DNA of 64,000 bases, taken from positions 62,001-126,000 of the forward strand of contig NZ_PQSQ01000002.1 of the NCBI RefSeq assembly GCF_002920575.1, written 5' to 3'. This stretch comes from Streptomyces sp. Ru73 (GTDB lineage Bacteria > Actinomycetota > Actinomycetes > Streptomycetales > Streptomycetaceae). The translations under genes and the position numbers were made by a program. Under the pieces are notes generated by a model. The model saw only the letters and a list, made by a program, of their open reading frames with translations. It searched no databases and had not been told where the DNA came from. Positions 28,245-37,429 of this stretch are shown here, piece after piece (position 1 is the first letter of the stretch; each line of letters begins with the position of its first letter).

Positions 28245-28744
28245 CACCCGGACCGCGAACGGTCCCTTCGGCGGCCGGGAGGGGGTGCGCTCCGGTACTC
28301 CGGCGGCGACCGCGCGCGGACGGCCCGCGCCTCCGCGGGCCGGCGCCCCTCCCCCCCCCGCAACGCCCGGCTTCGGCATCCCGCTCCGCACGGGACAGCT
28401 CGCACTGGACAGACGCGTGCAGATGTCCGACCGGCCCCTCGGCCCGGTGCACGTGGTCGCGCCACGCCGCCGCCCGCCTCCCCCGTACTGCAGGACCATC
28501 GCCCGTCCTGGTCGGAACGGACCGGCATTCCCCTTGACCGCCCTGCGCACCGCCCGCGGATCCGGCCCGTCCGTGTGCGGCGTACCAGGTGAGCGGCGCC
28601 TCCCCCGCGTGCCGCCCGCGTTCCGGCCCGATCCGGCCGGAGAAGCGCTTTGCCGCCAACTACCGGCAGTGACCGGTCACGGCGACCGAGGTGAGTTACA
28701 CAGGACGCTCACGGACGCTCTTTCCTGACGGGAGGGCCGGTCGA
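28245..28744. other. non-coding stretch with a 12-base palindrome
   Basis: No convincing gene. It contains a C-run near 28351-28360 and the perfect palindrome GTGACCGGTCAC at 28669-28680, about 65 bases before the small membrane gene, a possible operator. Confidence 0.5.
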
Positions 28745-28954
28745 GTGCTGACGATCAATGTCGCCGTACTGCTCGCCATCATCCTGATCCTGCTGCTGTG
28801 CCGCCCTGTGAAGCCCAGGAAGCGCATCGACCAGGTTGTCCTCGTGATCTTGGCCGTGATCCTGGGCATACTGATCGCCCCCACGGGGCTGGGCCAGAGC
28901 ATCGCCAACGGGATGAACCAGCTCGCCCTGGGGATTTCGCGGATCGGCTGGTGA
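28745..28954 (+). CDS. small two-helix membrane protein
   Basis: 69 aa. Two hydrophobic helices (about 4-19, NVAVLLAIILILLLC; 30-48, VVLVILAVILGILIAPTGL) separated by a basic loop RPVKPRKR, so the loop is likely cytoplasmic. GTG 28745 has GGAGG nine bases upstream; the upstream in-frame ATG lacks one. No family recognised beyond similarity to small Streptomyces membrane proteins. Confidence 0.7.
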   Translation: MLTINVAVLLAIILILLLCRPVKPRKRIDQVVLVILAVILGILIAPTGLGQSIANGMNQLALGISRIGW

Positions 28955-29483
28955 GCGCACCCGCGCCCCGGCCCGTCCGCCGTACACCCCGCCCGGGGCG
29001 CCACCGCGTCAGCGGCTTCGGAAGAAGCGCCGCGACCGCGACGCATGCGAATACACATTCGGCGCGCACAGTTTTGTCGAGCACGAGCACTCCGCTCCGG
29101 CTTCGGGAATTTCCGCTCACCGCGTTCCGCGATTTCGCCGAATAGCCAGCACAGAACGATTCTGCTGAATTTCGCACGCGCGTACATCCATGTGTTATAT
29201 GCACTCATCACACAAACCCCTTCGGGCCCCGCTATGCTCACTGCCGCGCAGCGAGTTGAGGCGGAATTCCGCGTCCCTGCTGGCTGTTGCGATGCCGCCG
29301 TCGCACGGGGCCCGGGCGTCCTGGGACCCGCCCCCGCGCGTCACGCGAAATCGAAATGCGCTGCGGCCAAGCGTCGGTGAGCGCGGACGACGATTGTCGG
29401 TCTTGTTCGCGCCCCTTCTTTTGGCATCCGTAAATGCCGTGCATGAACACCCCGTTCCCTCCCTTAATGCTCTGAGGATGCCG
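28955..29483. other. long intergenic region before the conservon
   Basis: 529 bases, AT-richer than the genes, especially 29040-29240. No ORF here has the codon bias of its neighbours. It probably holds the conservon promoter; TATGCT at 29232-29237 is a possible -10. No clear operator seen. Confidence 0.5.
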
Positions 29484-30977
29484 ATGGTTCGTGCTGATTC
29501 GTCACCCGGAAGGCCGGGGCGCGCTTCCACTGCGATGTGGCTGCTGCCCGCCGCCCTGCTGGCCATATGTACGGCCGTTGCCGTCCCGCTCACCCCCGCG
29601 GTGGCCCGCACCCACACCCTTTGGATCGGCGTCGTCGCCACGGCGGCGGTGGCCGTCGCGGCCGGGGAGGCGGCCCGCCGGGGCCGTGCGATCGGCGTGC
29701 TGCGCAAGCGGTGCGCCGAGAAAGAGGCCGCGCTGCAACGGCAGTTGGCCGATCAGGAGACCGAGACCGTACGGATGGCCAAGGAGCTGCTGCCGGCGGC
29801 CATGGCCGAGCTGCAGCGCGGCCTCCAGGTCGACGACGTACTCCGCAACGTCGCCCCGGTCTCCCGCGTCAGTCCCCGCTTCGAGGCCGCCCACCACGCG
29901 GTGCTCCGCTACATCCTGCAGGCCGTCGAGGCCGAGGAGGACCTGCGCGACTCCGCCCAGCGGGCCTTCGTCAACATCGCCCGCCGGGTGCAGGCCATCG
30001 TCCACCAACAGGCCCAGGAACTGCGGGAGATGGAGGACCGGCACGGCGACGACCCGGACGTCTTCCACGACCTGCTGCACCTGGACCACCGCACTGCGCT
30101 GATCGGCCGGCTCGCGGACAGCATCGCCGTACTCGGCGGGGCCCGCCCCGGACGGCAGTGGCAGAAGAAGATCCCGCTGTTCAACGTGTTGCGCGGCGCC
30201 ATGTCCCGGATCACCGACTACCAGCGCGTCGAACTGCACTCAGTGGCGGACGTCGGTGTCATCGGACGTGCGGTGGAACCACTGATCCACGCCGTGGCCG
30301 AGCTGCTGGACAACGCCACGCGGTACTCACCGCCCCAGACCCGCGTCCACCTGACCGCCACCGAGGTCCAGTCCGGCGTGGCCGTCGAGATCGAGGACGC
30401 CGGGCTCGGCCTGACCGACGAGGCCCGCATCCGCGCCGAGCGGGCGCTGGCCCAGCACTCCACCAGCGGGCTGGACATCGACGACCTGGGCGAGTCCCCG
30501 CGCCTCGGTCTCGCGGTGGTCGGCCGCCTCGCGCACACCAACAACTTCAAGGTGTCCCTCCGGGCCTCGGCGTACGGCGGTGTGCGCGTCGTGCTCATCG
30601 TCCCGCCCGAGCTGATCACCGTGACCCCGGTGCCCGGTGGCGCGGTGGCCAAGGCCGCCACCCTGCCGCCGCCCCGGCACACCCTCGGGCCGCAGCGCCG
30701 CTACGGCGTGGTGGTCGAGGAACCGGTGACCACCGAGGCGCCGCGCGTCAGCAACGGCCTGCCGCAGCGCAGGCGCCGTTCCCGCGCGGTGCAGCCCGGA
30801 CGGCCGAGGCGCACGTCGGCCGCCCCCGCCGACTCCCGGCCCCCGGAGCCGGCCGCGCAGCCCCCACAGGCCGGGATGTGGCTGGCCGCCTTCCACGAAG
30901 GCGTGTACGGCGATTCCCGGGCCGAGTCCCCAGCGCATCGTCCCGATGGCCTGAGCGATGACGAGTCCGAGCAGTAA
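29484..30977 (+). CDS. cvnA: conservon sensor kinase-like protein CvnA
   Basis: 497 aa. Two membrane helices (about 14-34 and 43-62), a coiled-coil/dimer region, and a C-terminal HATPase domain (AELLDNATRYSPPQTRV N-box; DAGLGL G1 box; GLAVVGRLA). The histidine-containing segment LHLDHRTALIGR takes the place of an H-box, as in nitrate-sensor-like conservon kinases. A Pro/Arg-rich tail follows. ATG 29484 has GAGG six bases upstream. It is expected to sit at the membrane as part of a heterocomplex with CvnB-D that resembles eukaryotic G-protein-coupled signalling. Confidence 0.88.
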   Translation: MVRADSSPGRPGRASTAMWLLPAALLAICTAVAVPLTPAVARTHTLWIGVVATAAVAVAAGEAARRGRAIGVLRKRCAEKEAALQRQLADQETETVRMAKELLPAAMAELQRGLQVDDVLRNVAPVSRVSPRFEAAHHAVLRYILQAVEAEEDLRDSAQRAFVNIARRVQAIVHQQAQELREMEDRHGDDPDVFHDLLHLDHRTALIGRLADSIAVLGGARPGRQWQKKIPLFNVLRGAMSRITDYQRVELHSVADVGVIGRAVEPLIHAVAELLDNATRYSPPQTRVHLTATEVQSGVAVEIEDAGLGLTDEARIRAERALAQHSTSGLDIDDLGESPRLGLAVVGRLAHTNNFKVSLRASAYGGVRVVLIVPPELITVTPVPGGAVAKAATLPPPRHTLGPQRRYGVVVEEPVTTEAPRVSNGLPQRRRRSRAVQPGRPRRTSAAPADSRPPEPAAQPPQAGMWLAAFHEGVYGDSRAESPAHRPDGLSDDESEQ

Positions 30978-30995
30978 CTGAGCCATTAGGTAAGG

Positions 30996-31418
30996 ATGAG
31001 TAAGCAAGTGGCGACACAGCAGCGGCTCAATATGGACTGGATGCTGGAGGAGTTGGCGTCCAGTGTCCCGCAGACCCGTCATGTCGTGGTGCTGTCCTCG
31101 GACGGCTTGTGCATGGCGCAGTTCGGTACGGAAAAAGACACCGCGGACCGTCTCGCCGCCGCCTGTGCCGGACTGCAAAGCCTGTCGGCGGCCGTCGCTA
31201 CGGAGTTCCCGCACGGCGACGGACGGATGAAACTGGTGGTCATCGAGGTCGACGGCGGCTTCTTCTACCTGATGGCGGCCGGCGCCGGCGCGTACCTGGC
31301 GGTGCTGGCCGACGACGACGTGGACGCCGGGCTCGTGGGCCAGCGCATGCGGGACCTGGTCGCCCGCATCGGCCAGCACCTCAGCAGCCCGCCGCGGTCG
31401 GACCGGCAGGTTCCATGA
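30996..31418 (+). CDS. cvnB: conservon roadblock/LC7 protein CvnB
   Basis: 140 aa roadblock/LC7 domain (NMDWMLEELASSVPQTRHVV start; MAQFGTEKDTADRLAAACAGLQ). In conservons this family is proposed to act on the nucleotide state of the CvnD GTPase. AAGGATG start; stop overlaps cvnC as ATGA. Confidence 0.92.
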   Translation: MSKQVATQQRLNMDWMLEELASSVPQTRHVVVLSSDGLCMAQFGTEKDTADRLAAACAGLQSLSAAVATEFPHGDGRMKLVVIEVDGGFFYLMAAGAGAYLAVLADDDVDAGLVGQRMRDLVARIGQHLSSPPRSDRQVP

Positions 31419-31786
31419 GCGAGCCGGAAGAGCCCCAGCGCTCCGACTGGGAAGAGGGCGGCCCCGAACGGCTCTACGTCGTCACGTCGGGCCGGAAGAA
31501 GCCCGAGACACGCACCCCGCTGGACATGATCACGCTGATCGTGAGCCGGATGGAGGCCGGCTCGAGCATGCAGCCGGAGCTCGCCTCCATCGTCCAGATA
31601 TGCGACTACCCGCTCTCCGTCGCCGAGATCTCCGCCTATCTCCACCTCCCAGTCAGTGTGATCACGGTGCTCCTCGCCGACCTGCTGGCGACCGGCCACA
31701 TCGAAGCCAGGTCGCCGGCCCCGGCCAAGTCGTTGCCCGACATCGAACTCTTGGAGGCGGTGATGCATGGACTCCAGAATCTCTGA
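31415..31786 (+). CDS. cvnC: conservon DUF742 protein CvnC
   Basis: 123 aa DUF742 protein with a winged-helix-like fold (TPLDMITLIVSR; ASIVQICDYPLSVAEISAYL; LPVSVITVLLADLLATGHIE). Overlaps cvnB by 4 bases and cvnD by 20 bases. Adaptor of the conservon complex; DNA binding not shown. Confidence 0.92.
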   Translation: MSEPEEPQRSDWEEGGPERLYVVTSGRKKPETRTPLDMITLIVSRMEAGSSMQPELASIVQICDYPLSVAEISAYLHLPVSVITVLLADLLATGHIEARSPAPAKSLPDIELLEAVMHGLQNL

Positions 31787-32390
31787 GCCCGTCGTCGGCC
31801 CCCGCAGCGAAGACACCCTGCCCGCCTCGGTCACCTCGGCGGTGAAGGTCGTGGTCGTCGGCGGCTTCGGGGTCGGCAAGACCACACTGGTCGGCTCGGT
31901 CAGCGAGATCCGGCCGCTGACCACCGAGGAGACGATGACCCAGGCCAGCGCCGGGGTGGACGACCTCGTCGGCATCGAGCGCAAGTCCGAGACCACCGTG
32001 GCCATGGACTTCGGCCGGATCACCCTCAACGACGAGCTGGTGCTGTACCTGTTCGGCACCCCCGGCCAACAGCGGTTCTGGTTCCTGTGGAACGGCCTCT
32101 TCGAGGGCGCGCTGGGCGCGGTCGTCCTGGTCGACACCCGGCGGCTGGAGGACAGCTTCGATGTGATGGGCCGGCTGGAGGAGCGTGGCGTGCCCTTCGT
32201 CGTCGCCGTCAACGCCTTCCCGGACGCGCCGTTCTACCCGGTCTCCGAGCTGCGCGCGGCCCTGGACATCCCCGACTCCGTACCCGTGGTCGACTGCGAC
32301 GCCCGCAACCGGGGCTCCAGCCGCGACACCCTGCTGACCCTCATGCGCTACCTGCACACCCTCATCCACAACCCTCCGGAGCAATGGTGA
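31767..32390 (+). CDS. cvnD: conservon small GTPase CvnD
   Basis: 207 aa Ras-like ATP/GTP-binding protein. P-loop GGFGVGKTTLVG (about 32-43), G3-like FGTPGQQRFW, and VNAFPDAP in place of the NKxD guanine motif, as usual in this family. Translated through a 20-base overlap with cvnC and 7-base overlap with cvnE. Confidence 0.92.
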   Translation: MDSRISEPVVGPRSEDTLPASVTSAVKVVVVGGFGVGKTTLVGSVSEIRPLTTEETMTQASAGVDDLVGIERKSETTVAMDFGRITLNDELVLYLFGTPGQQRFWFLWNGLFEGALGAVVLVDTRRLEDSFDVMGRLEERGVPFVVAVNAFPDAPFYPVSELRAALDIPDSVPVVDCDARNRGSSRDTLLTLMRYLHTLIHNPPEQW

Positions 32391-33874
32391 GTGCCTCCCG
32401 CCCCGACCCCACTCGTACCGCGTCAGCCGCCGCGCCGCCTCCGGAGTGTCCGGCGCACGCCCGCTTCGGGGATCCCGCCGGGCTCGCGCGGCTCCTCGGG
32501 CCCGAGGCGTCCGAGGACCCGATGGGACTGTACGAGCAGCTGCGCGCCAAGCACGGGCCCGTCGCGCCCGTCCTGCTGGACGGTGACCTGCCGGCCTGGC
32601 TCGTCCTCGGCTACCGGGAGATCCTGGAGGTCGCCGGTACGCCGACCCGGTTCAGCCGCGACTCCCGTACCTGGCGCTGGTTCAGGGAGGGCAAGGTGCC
32701 GCCGGACTCGCCGCTGCTCCCGATGATCGCCTGGCAGCCGGTGTGCCTGTTCCTGGACGGCGCGGAGCGCGACCGGCTGCGCCTGGCGGTCACCGACAGC
32801 CTGGAGCGCTTCAACCGACGGGGCATCCGGCGCCAGATCACCCGCTTCACCCACCAGCTGGTCGACGGCTTCGCCGCCCGGGGCGAGGCGGACCTGGTGA
32901 GCGAGTTCTCGGAGCGCCTGCCGATGCTCGTCCTGACGCAGCTGCTGGGCATGCCGGACGAGTACGGCCCGCGGCTGGTCGAGGCGAGCCGGGACATGGT
33001 GGCGGGCACCGAGACGTCGGTGGCCAGCAACGAGTTCATCGTGGAGACACTGCAGCAGCTCGTACGGCGCAAGCGCGGCAACCCCGGCCACGACATCACG
33101 TCCTGGCTGATCGAGCACTCCTCGATGCTCACCGACGAGGAGGTGTGGAACCACCTGCGGGTCATCCTCATCGCGGCGAACGAGACCACGGTCAACCTCA
33201 TCAAGAGCACCCTGCGGATGGTGCTGACCGACCCCCGTTGTCACGCCTCGCTGGCGGGCGGGCAGATGACACTGCCCGATGTGGTGGAGCAGGTGCTGTG
33301 GAGCGAGCCACCGCTGATGACCATTCCCGGCCGCTGGGCGTCCGTGGACACCGAGGTGGGCGGCCAGAAGGTCGAGGCGGGCGACATGCTGCTGCTCGGT
33401 CTGGCCGCCGGGAACCACGACCCGGCCGTCCGCCCCGACCCCACGGTCCCGCTCCACGGCAACCGCTCGCACCTCGCCTTCAGCAGCGGCCCGCAGGAGT
33501 GCCCGGGCCAGAACATCGGCCGCGCCATCACCGACACCGGCATCGACACGCTGCTGGCGCGGCTGCCGGACGTGAGCCTTGCCGTCCCCGAGGAGCAGCT
33601 GGCCTGGAAGTCGGGCTGGATGACGCGCCACCTGATCAGCCTCCCGGTGACGTTCACCCCGCCCGGGCAGCGGACCGCCGGTACCCGTGCGGCGGCCGCC
33701 GTGACCTCGGGCACGCCGATCGGGACAGTCGGGGAGACGGAGGGCCCCGCGCTGAGCGGCACGGCCAGTCCGTCGAGCCTCGCCGTCCTGCCCGCTGTTC
33801 CGCCCTCCGCAGCGCCGGCTCCGAAGAAGCGTGGCCGCTGGTGGTACGCACTGCGGAAATGGCTGCGCGGCTGA
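32384..33874 (+). CDS. cvnE: conservon cytochrome P450 CvnE, CYP157-like, no ExxR
   Basis: 496 aa. Heme-ligand loop FSSGPQECPG (Cys373) is intact. The K-helix, where almost all P450s have ExxR, reads EQVLW (302-306) before SEPP, as in the CYP157 family (EQSLW-type). The I-helix has AANETT instead of AGxDT. Residues 427-480 form an Ala/Ser/Thr/Pro linker and 481-496 a basic aromatic helix (KKRGRWWYALRKWLRG) suited to membrane contact. ATG 32384 overlaps the cvnD stop; the next codon is GTG, so start is certain within one codon. Substrate unknown. Confidence 0.9.
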   Translation: MVSASRPDPTRTASAAAPPPECPAHARFGDPAGLARLLGPEASEDPMGLYEQLRAKHGPVAPVLLDGDLPAWLVLGYREILEVAGTPTRFSRDSRTWRWFREGKVPPDSPLLPMIAWQPVCLFLDGAERDRLRLAVTDSLERFNRRGIRRQITRFTHQLVDGFAARGEADLVSEFSERLPMLVLTQLLGMPDEYGPRLVEASRDMVAGTETSVASNEFIVETLQQLVRRKRGNPGHDITSWLIEHSSMLTDEEVWNHLRVILIAANETTVNLIKSTLRMVLTDPRCHASLAGGQMTLPDVVEQVLWSEPPLMTIPGRWASVDTEVGGQKVEAGDMLLLGLAAGNHDPAVRPDPTVPLHGNRSHLAFSSGPQECPGQNIGRAITDTGIDTLLARLPDVSLAVPEEQLAWKSGWMTRHLISLPVTFTPPGQRTAGTRAAAAVTSGTPIGTVGETEGPALSGTASPSSLAVLPAVPPSAAPAPKKRGRWWYALRKWLRG

Positions 33875-33918
33875 GGACGGACACGTCCGTGCCGCCGCTC
33901 AGCACCTCGTGGAATGGG

Positions 33919-35121
33919 TCAGAGGCGAGCCATGGCCACCTCGATACGGTCGAACGCCTCGTCCAGCACCCGCCGGGACGTCGCGTAACTGAGGCGGATG
34001 TTGCCTTCGGCGGCGGGGCCGAACCACTCCCGCGTACCGGCCACCACCGCCACTCCGGCCTCCGCCAGCAGGAATTGCGTCATCGCGCGGCTGTCCAGGC
34101 CGGTGGCGGAGATGTCGGGGAAGAGGACGAACGTCCCGTCCGGGCGGCGGCACGACATTCCCGGTATCGCATTCAGCCGTGCCACGCAGTGGTCCCGGGT
34201 TTCCCGGAGGTGCGCCAGGAAGTCGTCCCGCCAGGGCCAGCCGTGCCGCAGCGCGGCCAGGGCACCGGCCTGTGCGAAGGGGGTCAGGCTGTAGGTGGCG
34301 CCGAGCCGCTGGAAGGTGAGCTGCAGCGCGTGCGCCTCGCGTGCGTTCGGCGCGATGACGCATCCCATGCGGAGCCCGGGCAGCGCGAAGGTCTTGGACA
34401 GCCCGGTGACAGTGAAGACGCGCCGGCTGTGCCGGGTGTCCAGGCTCGCCATGCTGACATGCTCGGCCGGCGGGTACACGATCTCGTTCCAGACCTCGTC
34501 GGAGAGGACCGGCACCCGGTGCGCGCCGGCCGTCTCCGCTATGGCCCGTACCGTCTCCTCGGGAAGGACCGTACCGAGGGGATTGTGCGGATTGCAGAGA
34601 CAGATCAGCGCGGTGCGCGGAGTGATCAGGGAGGCGAGCCGCTCGGGATCGAGCTGTCCGGTGCGCTTGTCGACCGGACAATAGACCCGGCGCGCCCCCA
34701 CGGCATCGATGGCCTGTCCGAAGAGCAGGTCCACGGGGTCCAGCAGAATGCACTCGTCGCCTCCCCCGCACAGCAGGTGCACCACTCCCCAGAGCGCCGA
34801 GGCCGTGCCCGGGGTCAGTACGACGCAATCGGCGTCCGCGCGGATGCCGTGACGTGCCCTGGCCACGTCGGCGAAGGTTTCCCGGAGTTCGCCGAGTCCC
34901 GCGGGGGACGCGTAGGGGAAATAGCCGTCGGCGACGGCCAGGACGATGGCGTCCCGGACTTCTTGGGGGCCGGGGAAATCCGGTTCTGCGGCCGTGAGCG
35001 GTATGACGCCGGGCGGATGCGCGCCCCAGCGCATCGGGGAGCGGTCCCGGAGTACGTCCGGCCTGACCCGTGCGTCGTCGAACAGCGACCCGGGCGGCCG
35101 CCTCACGTCCTGGAGCGTCAT
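33919..35121 (-). CDS. class I/II PLP aminotransferase next to prenyltransferase
   Basis: 400 aa fold-type I aminotransferase. NPHNPLGT, DEVWNEIVY and PLP lysine in TGLSKTFALPGLRMG are present, close to aromatic aminotransferase or C-S-lyase (MalY/PatB)-like enzymes. Starts 4 bases after the prenyltransferase stop, so co-transcribed. Likely acts on the prenylated or free aromatic amino acid (inference). Confidence 0.85.
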   Translation of the reverse strand: MTLQDVRRPPGSLFDDARVRPDVLRDRSPMRWGAHPPGVIPLTAAEPDFPGPQEVRDAIVLAVADGYFPYASPAGLGELRETFADVARARHGIRADADCVVLTPGTASALWGVVHLLCGGGDECILLDPVDLLFGQAIDAVGARRVYCPVDKRTGQLDPERLASLITPRTALICLCNPHNPLGTVLPEETVRAIAETAGAHRVPVLSDEVWNEIVYPPAEHVSMASLDTRHSRRVFTVTGLSKTFALPGLRMGCVIAPNAREAHALQLTFQRLGATYSLTPFAQAGALAALRHGWPWRDDFLAHLRETRDHCVARLNAIPGMSCRRPDGTFVLFPDISATGLDSRAMTQFLLAEAGVAVVAGTREWFGPAAEGNIRLSYATSRRVLDEAFDRIEVAMARL

Positions 35122-35125
35122 CGGG

Positions 35126-36232
35126 TCACCGCCCCTGGTAGCGGGCGGGCGGATACCGGTCGTACAGCTCCGATGACCAGTACGTGGACATGCGCGGGCG
35201 GCCGCGCTGGACCCGCGCCGACGCGTAGGTGTGGATGCCGCGCCCGTCCGACAGGGGGCGGCGCGCCACCCGGCTCAGCAGCTCGCGGTAGCGGTCGTCG
35301 GGCAGGCCCAGTTCGGCCATGACGGCGCTGATGCGGTCCCGTATTATTCGGTCGCTTTCCGCATACAGCCACAGCGGGACGTACACCGTGGCGGAGACGG
35401 GAATGTGTCCGCCGGCGGCCGTGAAGGTCAGGTTGCTGACGAGCGGCTGTTCCCGGAGGTTTCCCGGCCGGCCGGTCAACTGGCGGCAGAGTGCGCTGAG
35501 GTGGCCGGCCTCATGCTCGTCGGACACCTCCATACGGGCGTCCAGCTCCGCCGGGGCGATGTCGTAATGCCGGAAGTACACCTTGATGCGCGACTCCGGA
35601 CCGTCGAGCAGGTCGAGGCCGAAGTAGACGATGCGGTCGAGGTCGAAGCCCCGGCGCGCGTAGGCGCGGACCGCTTCCCAGCCCTTGCCGAATCCGAGCC
35701 GGTCCATGGCCTCGCGGACGCGTGCTGCACCGGTCATCCGGGTATTGGCGGTCGGGTTCAGATAGACCTTGAACTCGGGTGCGCCGGAGGCGGCGAAGAT
35801 GCCCGCGTACATCACGGCGAAACCGGTCGGCTGCTCGTCCGGCAGGAACAGGTCCCATACCGCGGCGAGCCGTTCACCGGCCGCGCCGCAGCCCCGCGTC
35901 AGCCCGTGCAGGGCCTCGGCCGCCGACCTCTGTGCGGCCCGGGTGTCCGGCTCGTCCGGAACGGCCTCCACGAGCACCCGGATCTCCACACTGTCGGCCG
36001 AAAAGGCCGCGGAGAATTCTATCGGCGAACCGTCGGCACACACGTCCGAGTACCATTCCGGGCGCTCGGTTATTTCCCTCCTCCCCCATGGGGAAAACAT
36101 CCGCCGCAGCGCGTCCCTCCCCCTTTCGGCATCCATTCCCGCACCGTCGAGAAGACGCGCGGCAGTGGCGCTCCCGTAATCCAGGAACGTCGCGCCCGCA
36201 GGCCCCCGCGAGTCCGACAGCAGAGACGACAT
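35126..36232 (-). CDS. DMATS-type aromatic (indole) prenyltransferase
   Basis: 368 aa ABBA-fold bacterial indole prenyltransferase. Recognisable: PEFKVYLNP, RIKVYFRHYD, ATVYVPLWLYAES and the C-terminal IHTYASARVQRG, the basic/tyrosine residues that shield dimethylallyl diphosphate. Expected to transfer a dimethylallyl group to tryptophan, tyrosine or a related compound without Mg dependence on a DDxxD motif. ATG 36232 follows a strong GGGGAGGA site. First gene of a two-gene unit with the aminotransferase. Confidence 0.88.
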   Translation of the reverse strand: MSSLLSDSRGPAGATFLDYGSATAARLLDGAGMDAERGRDALRRMFSPWGRREITERPEWYSDVCADGSPIEFSAAFSADSVEIRVLVEAVPDEPDTRAAQRSAAEALHGLTRGCGAAGERLAAVWDLFLPDEQPTGFAVMYAGIFAASGAPEFKVYLNPTANTRMTGAARVREAMDRLGFGKGWEAVRAYARRGFDLDRIVYFGLDLLDGPESRIKVYFRHYDIAPAELDARMEVSDEHEAGHLSALCRQLTGRPGNLREQPLVSNLTFTAAGGHIPVSATVYVPLWLYAESDRIIRDRISAVMAELGLPDDRYRELLSRVARRPLSDGRGIHTYASARVQRGRPRMSTYWSSELYDRYPPARYQGR

Positions 36233-36585
36233 GGAATTCCTCCCCTATCTCTCACCGGTTCTCGCCGTACCGCACACGTGCCTCGCCGGCCGATCGGCCC
36301 GTATCGCCGTCGTTCCGTCCGGATGATCCGCCGCCGCGGGCCGCCGCACGCCGCCCGCATACCGATCTTTGTATTCCTCGGCAACCGCCGATTTTTCTCC
36401 GGACTCCGGACCCCGGATTTTCAACTCTTCACAAATAACGAAGGATCTTCCGCCCCGACAGAGCGTGCGGGGGGCTTGCGAAGCGTTTCCCGTAGCGCCC
36501 ACGCGCTTTCACGTGACGGACGGGCCCACCGCACGCCACAGGGACACCAGAGGGCAGCGGACGCGCGGTTCCGTGGTGCGTCCCT
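36233..36585. other. AT-richer intergenic region upstream of prenyltransferase
   Basis: No gene seen. Three CCGGA units at 36399-36417 and an AT-rich patch (36390-36440) mark the likely promoter region of the prenyltransferase unit on the minus strand. Confidence 0.4.
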
Positions 36586-37074
36586 TCAGGAAGAGGACTC
36601 TTCGACCGCGGCGTCGCGAGGGGCCGGAGCGGCGTTCCTGCGCCGGTGCACGACCACGCCGCAGACCACGAGGAGGAGGGCGACGACCGCGGCCACGCCG
36701 AGGGCCGTCTGCTCGGCGAAGAGCCGCTTCACCATTTCGAGTGCGCCGAGTCCGACGGTCGCGTAGAGCAGCGCCCATGCGGCTCCGCCGATGAACAGTG
36801 CGGGGAGGTAGCGCGGCAGGGGCATGCGCATGCTGCCCGCGAGGAAGTTGGCGGCGGTCTGGAACCCTACGGTCAGGAAGGAGACGGCCACCACGGGCGC
36901 GCCCCACCGCTGGATGGCCCGTTCGACGCGTGCGAACTTGCCCGAGGCGATCCGCCCGGCGTACCTGCTGCGGCGGGCTCCGGCCCCGGCGAGCCATCCG
37001 ACGGCGAACGTCCCGCCGGCCCGCAGCAGGACGATGACGTAGAGACCGGCGGCCGTGAGCGCGACCTTATCCAC
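36586..37074 (-). CDS. DedA/VTT-like small membrane protein
   Basis: 162 aa with about four membrane segments. RWGAPVVAVSFLTVGFQTAANFLAGSMRMPLPRYLPALFIGGAAW (read in pieces) resembles the core of DedA/VTT proteins, where the Arg/Gly re-entrant region lies (FLTVGFQT replaces the usual FxRFxPxxR). Shorter than typical DedA (about 200 aa), lacking the N-terminal acidic helix. GTG start with GGGGAGG upstream. Possible lipid scramblase-like role; uncertain. Confidence 0.65.
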   Translation of the reverse strand: MDKVALTAAGLYVIVLLRAGGTFAVGWLAGAGARRSRYAGRIASGKFARVERAIQRWGAPVVAVSFLTVGFQTAANFLAGSMRMPLPRYLPALFIGGAAWALLYATVGLGALEMVKRLFAEQTALGVAAVVALLLVVCGVVVHRRRNAAPAPRDAAVEESSS

Positions 37075-37429
37075 GGCGCCTCCCCCTCGGCGCCGGGCCG
37101 CTGCCCGCTGCCCCCGTCACCCGGTCCAGCGCCGCCCGCCACGGCGGGCACACGACGGGCGCGAGCCTGGTCTCCATACCTCACCTGCGGTCTGCTTCAG
37201 CCGGTCCGCCCCTGCGATCATGCCGGGCCGGCACCGGTCCCCGAGCCCGACGCAGCGTACCGCCGCGCCTGCGCCATGCCGGGCCGAAGCTCTCACCGGC
37301 CCCACCCGGCCCAGCCAGGTTAACCGAACGTCCGTACCCGAAGACACGGAGCCGCTCGTGAGAGCCGGGCGGAGCCCCTGCCCGGGGACAGTCACGGGCA
37401 GGGGCCGGCGGCTGCAACGCCGCCCGGGC
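37075..37429. other. intergenic region with terminator
   Basis: No gene seen. Apart from the hairpin at 37375-37406 (listed separately) I see the probable minus-strand promoter of the DedA-like gene but no clear boxes. Confidence 0.4.
37375..37406 (-). terminator. terminator of the secreted propeller gene
   Basis: 11 bp perfect stem (GCCCCTGCCCG, 37375-37385, and its complement 37396-37406) with a 10-base loop, 24 bases after the stop of the minus-strand gene. Confidence 0.8.

Noticed and set aside
28351..28360. C-run as possible phase-variable tract
   Set aside because: It is in non-coding sequence, not near a recognisable promoter.
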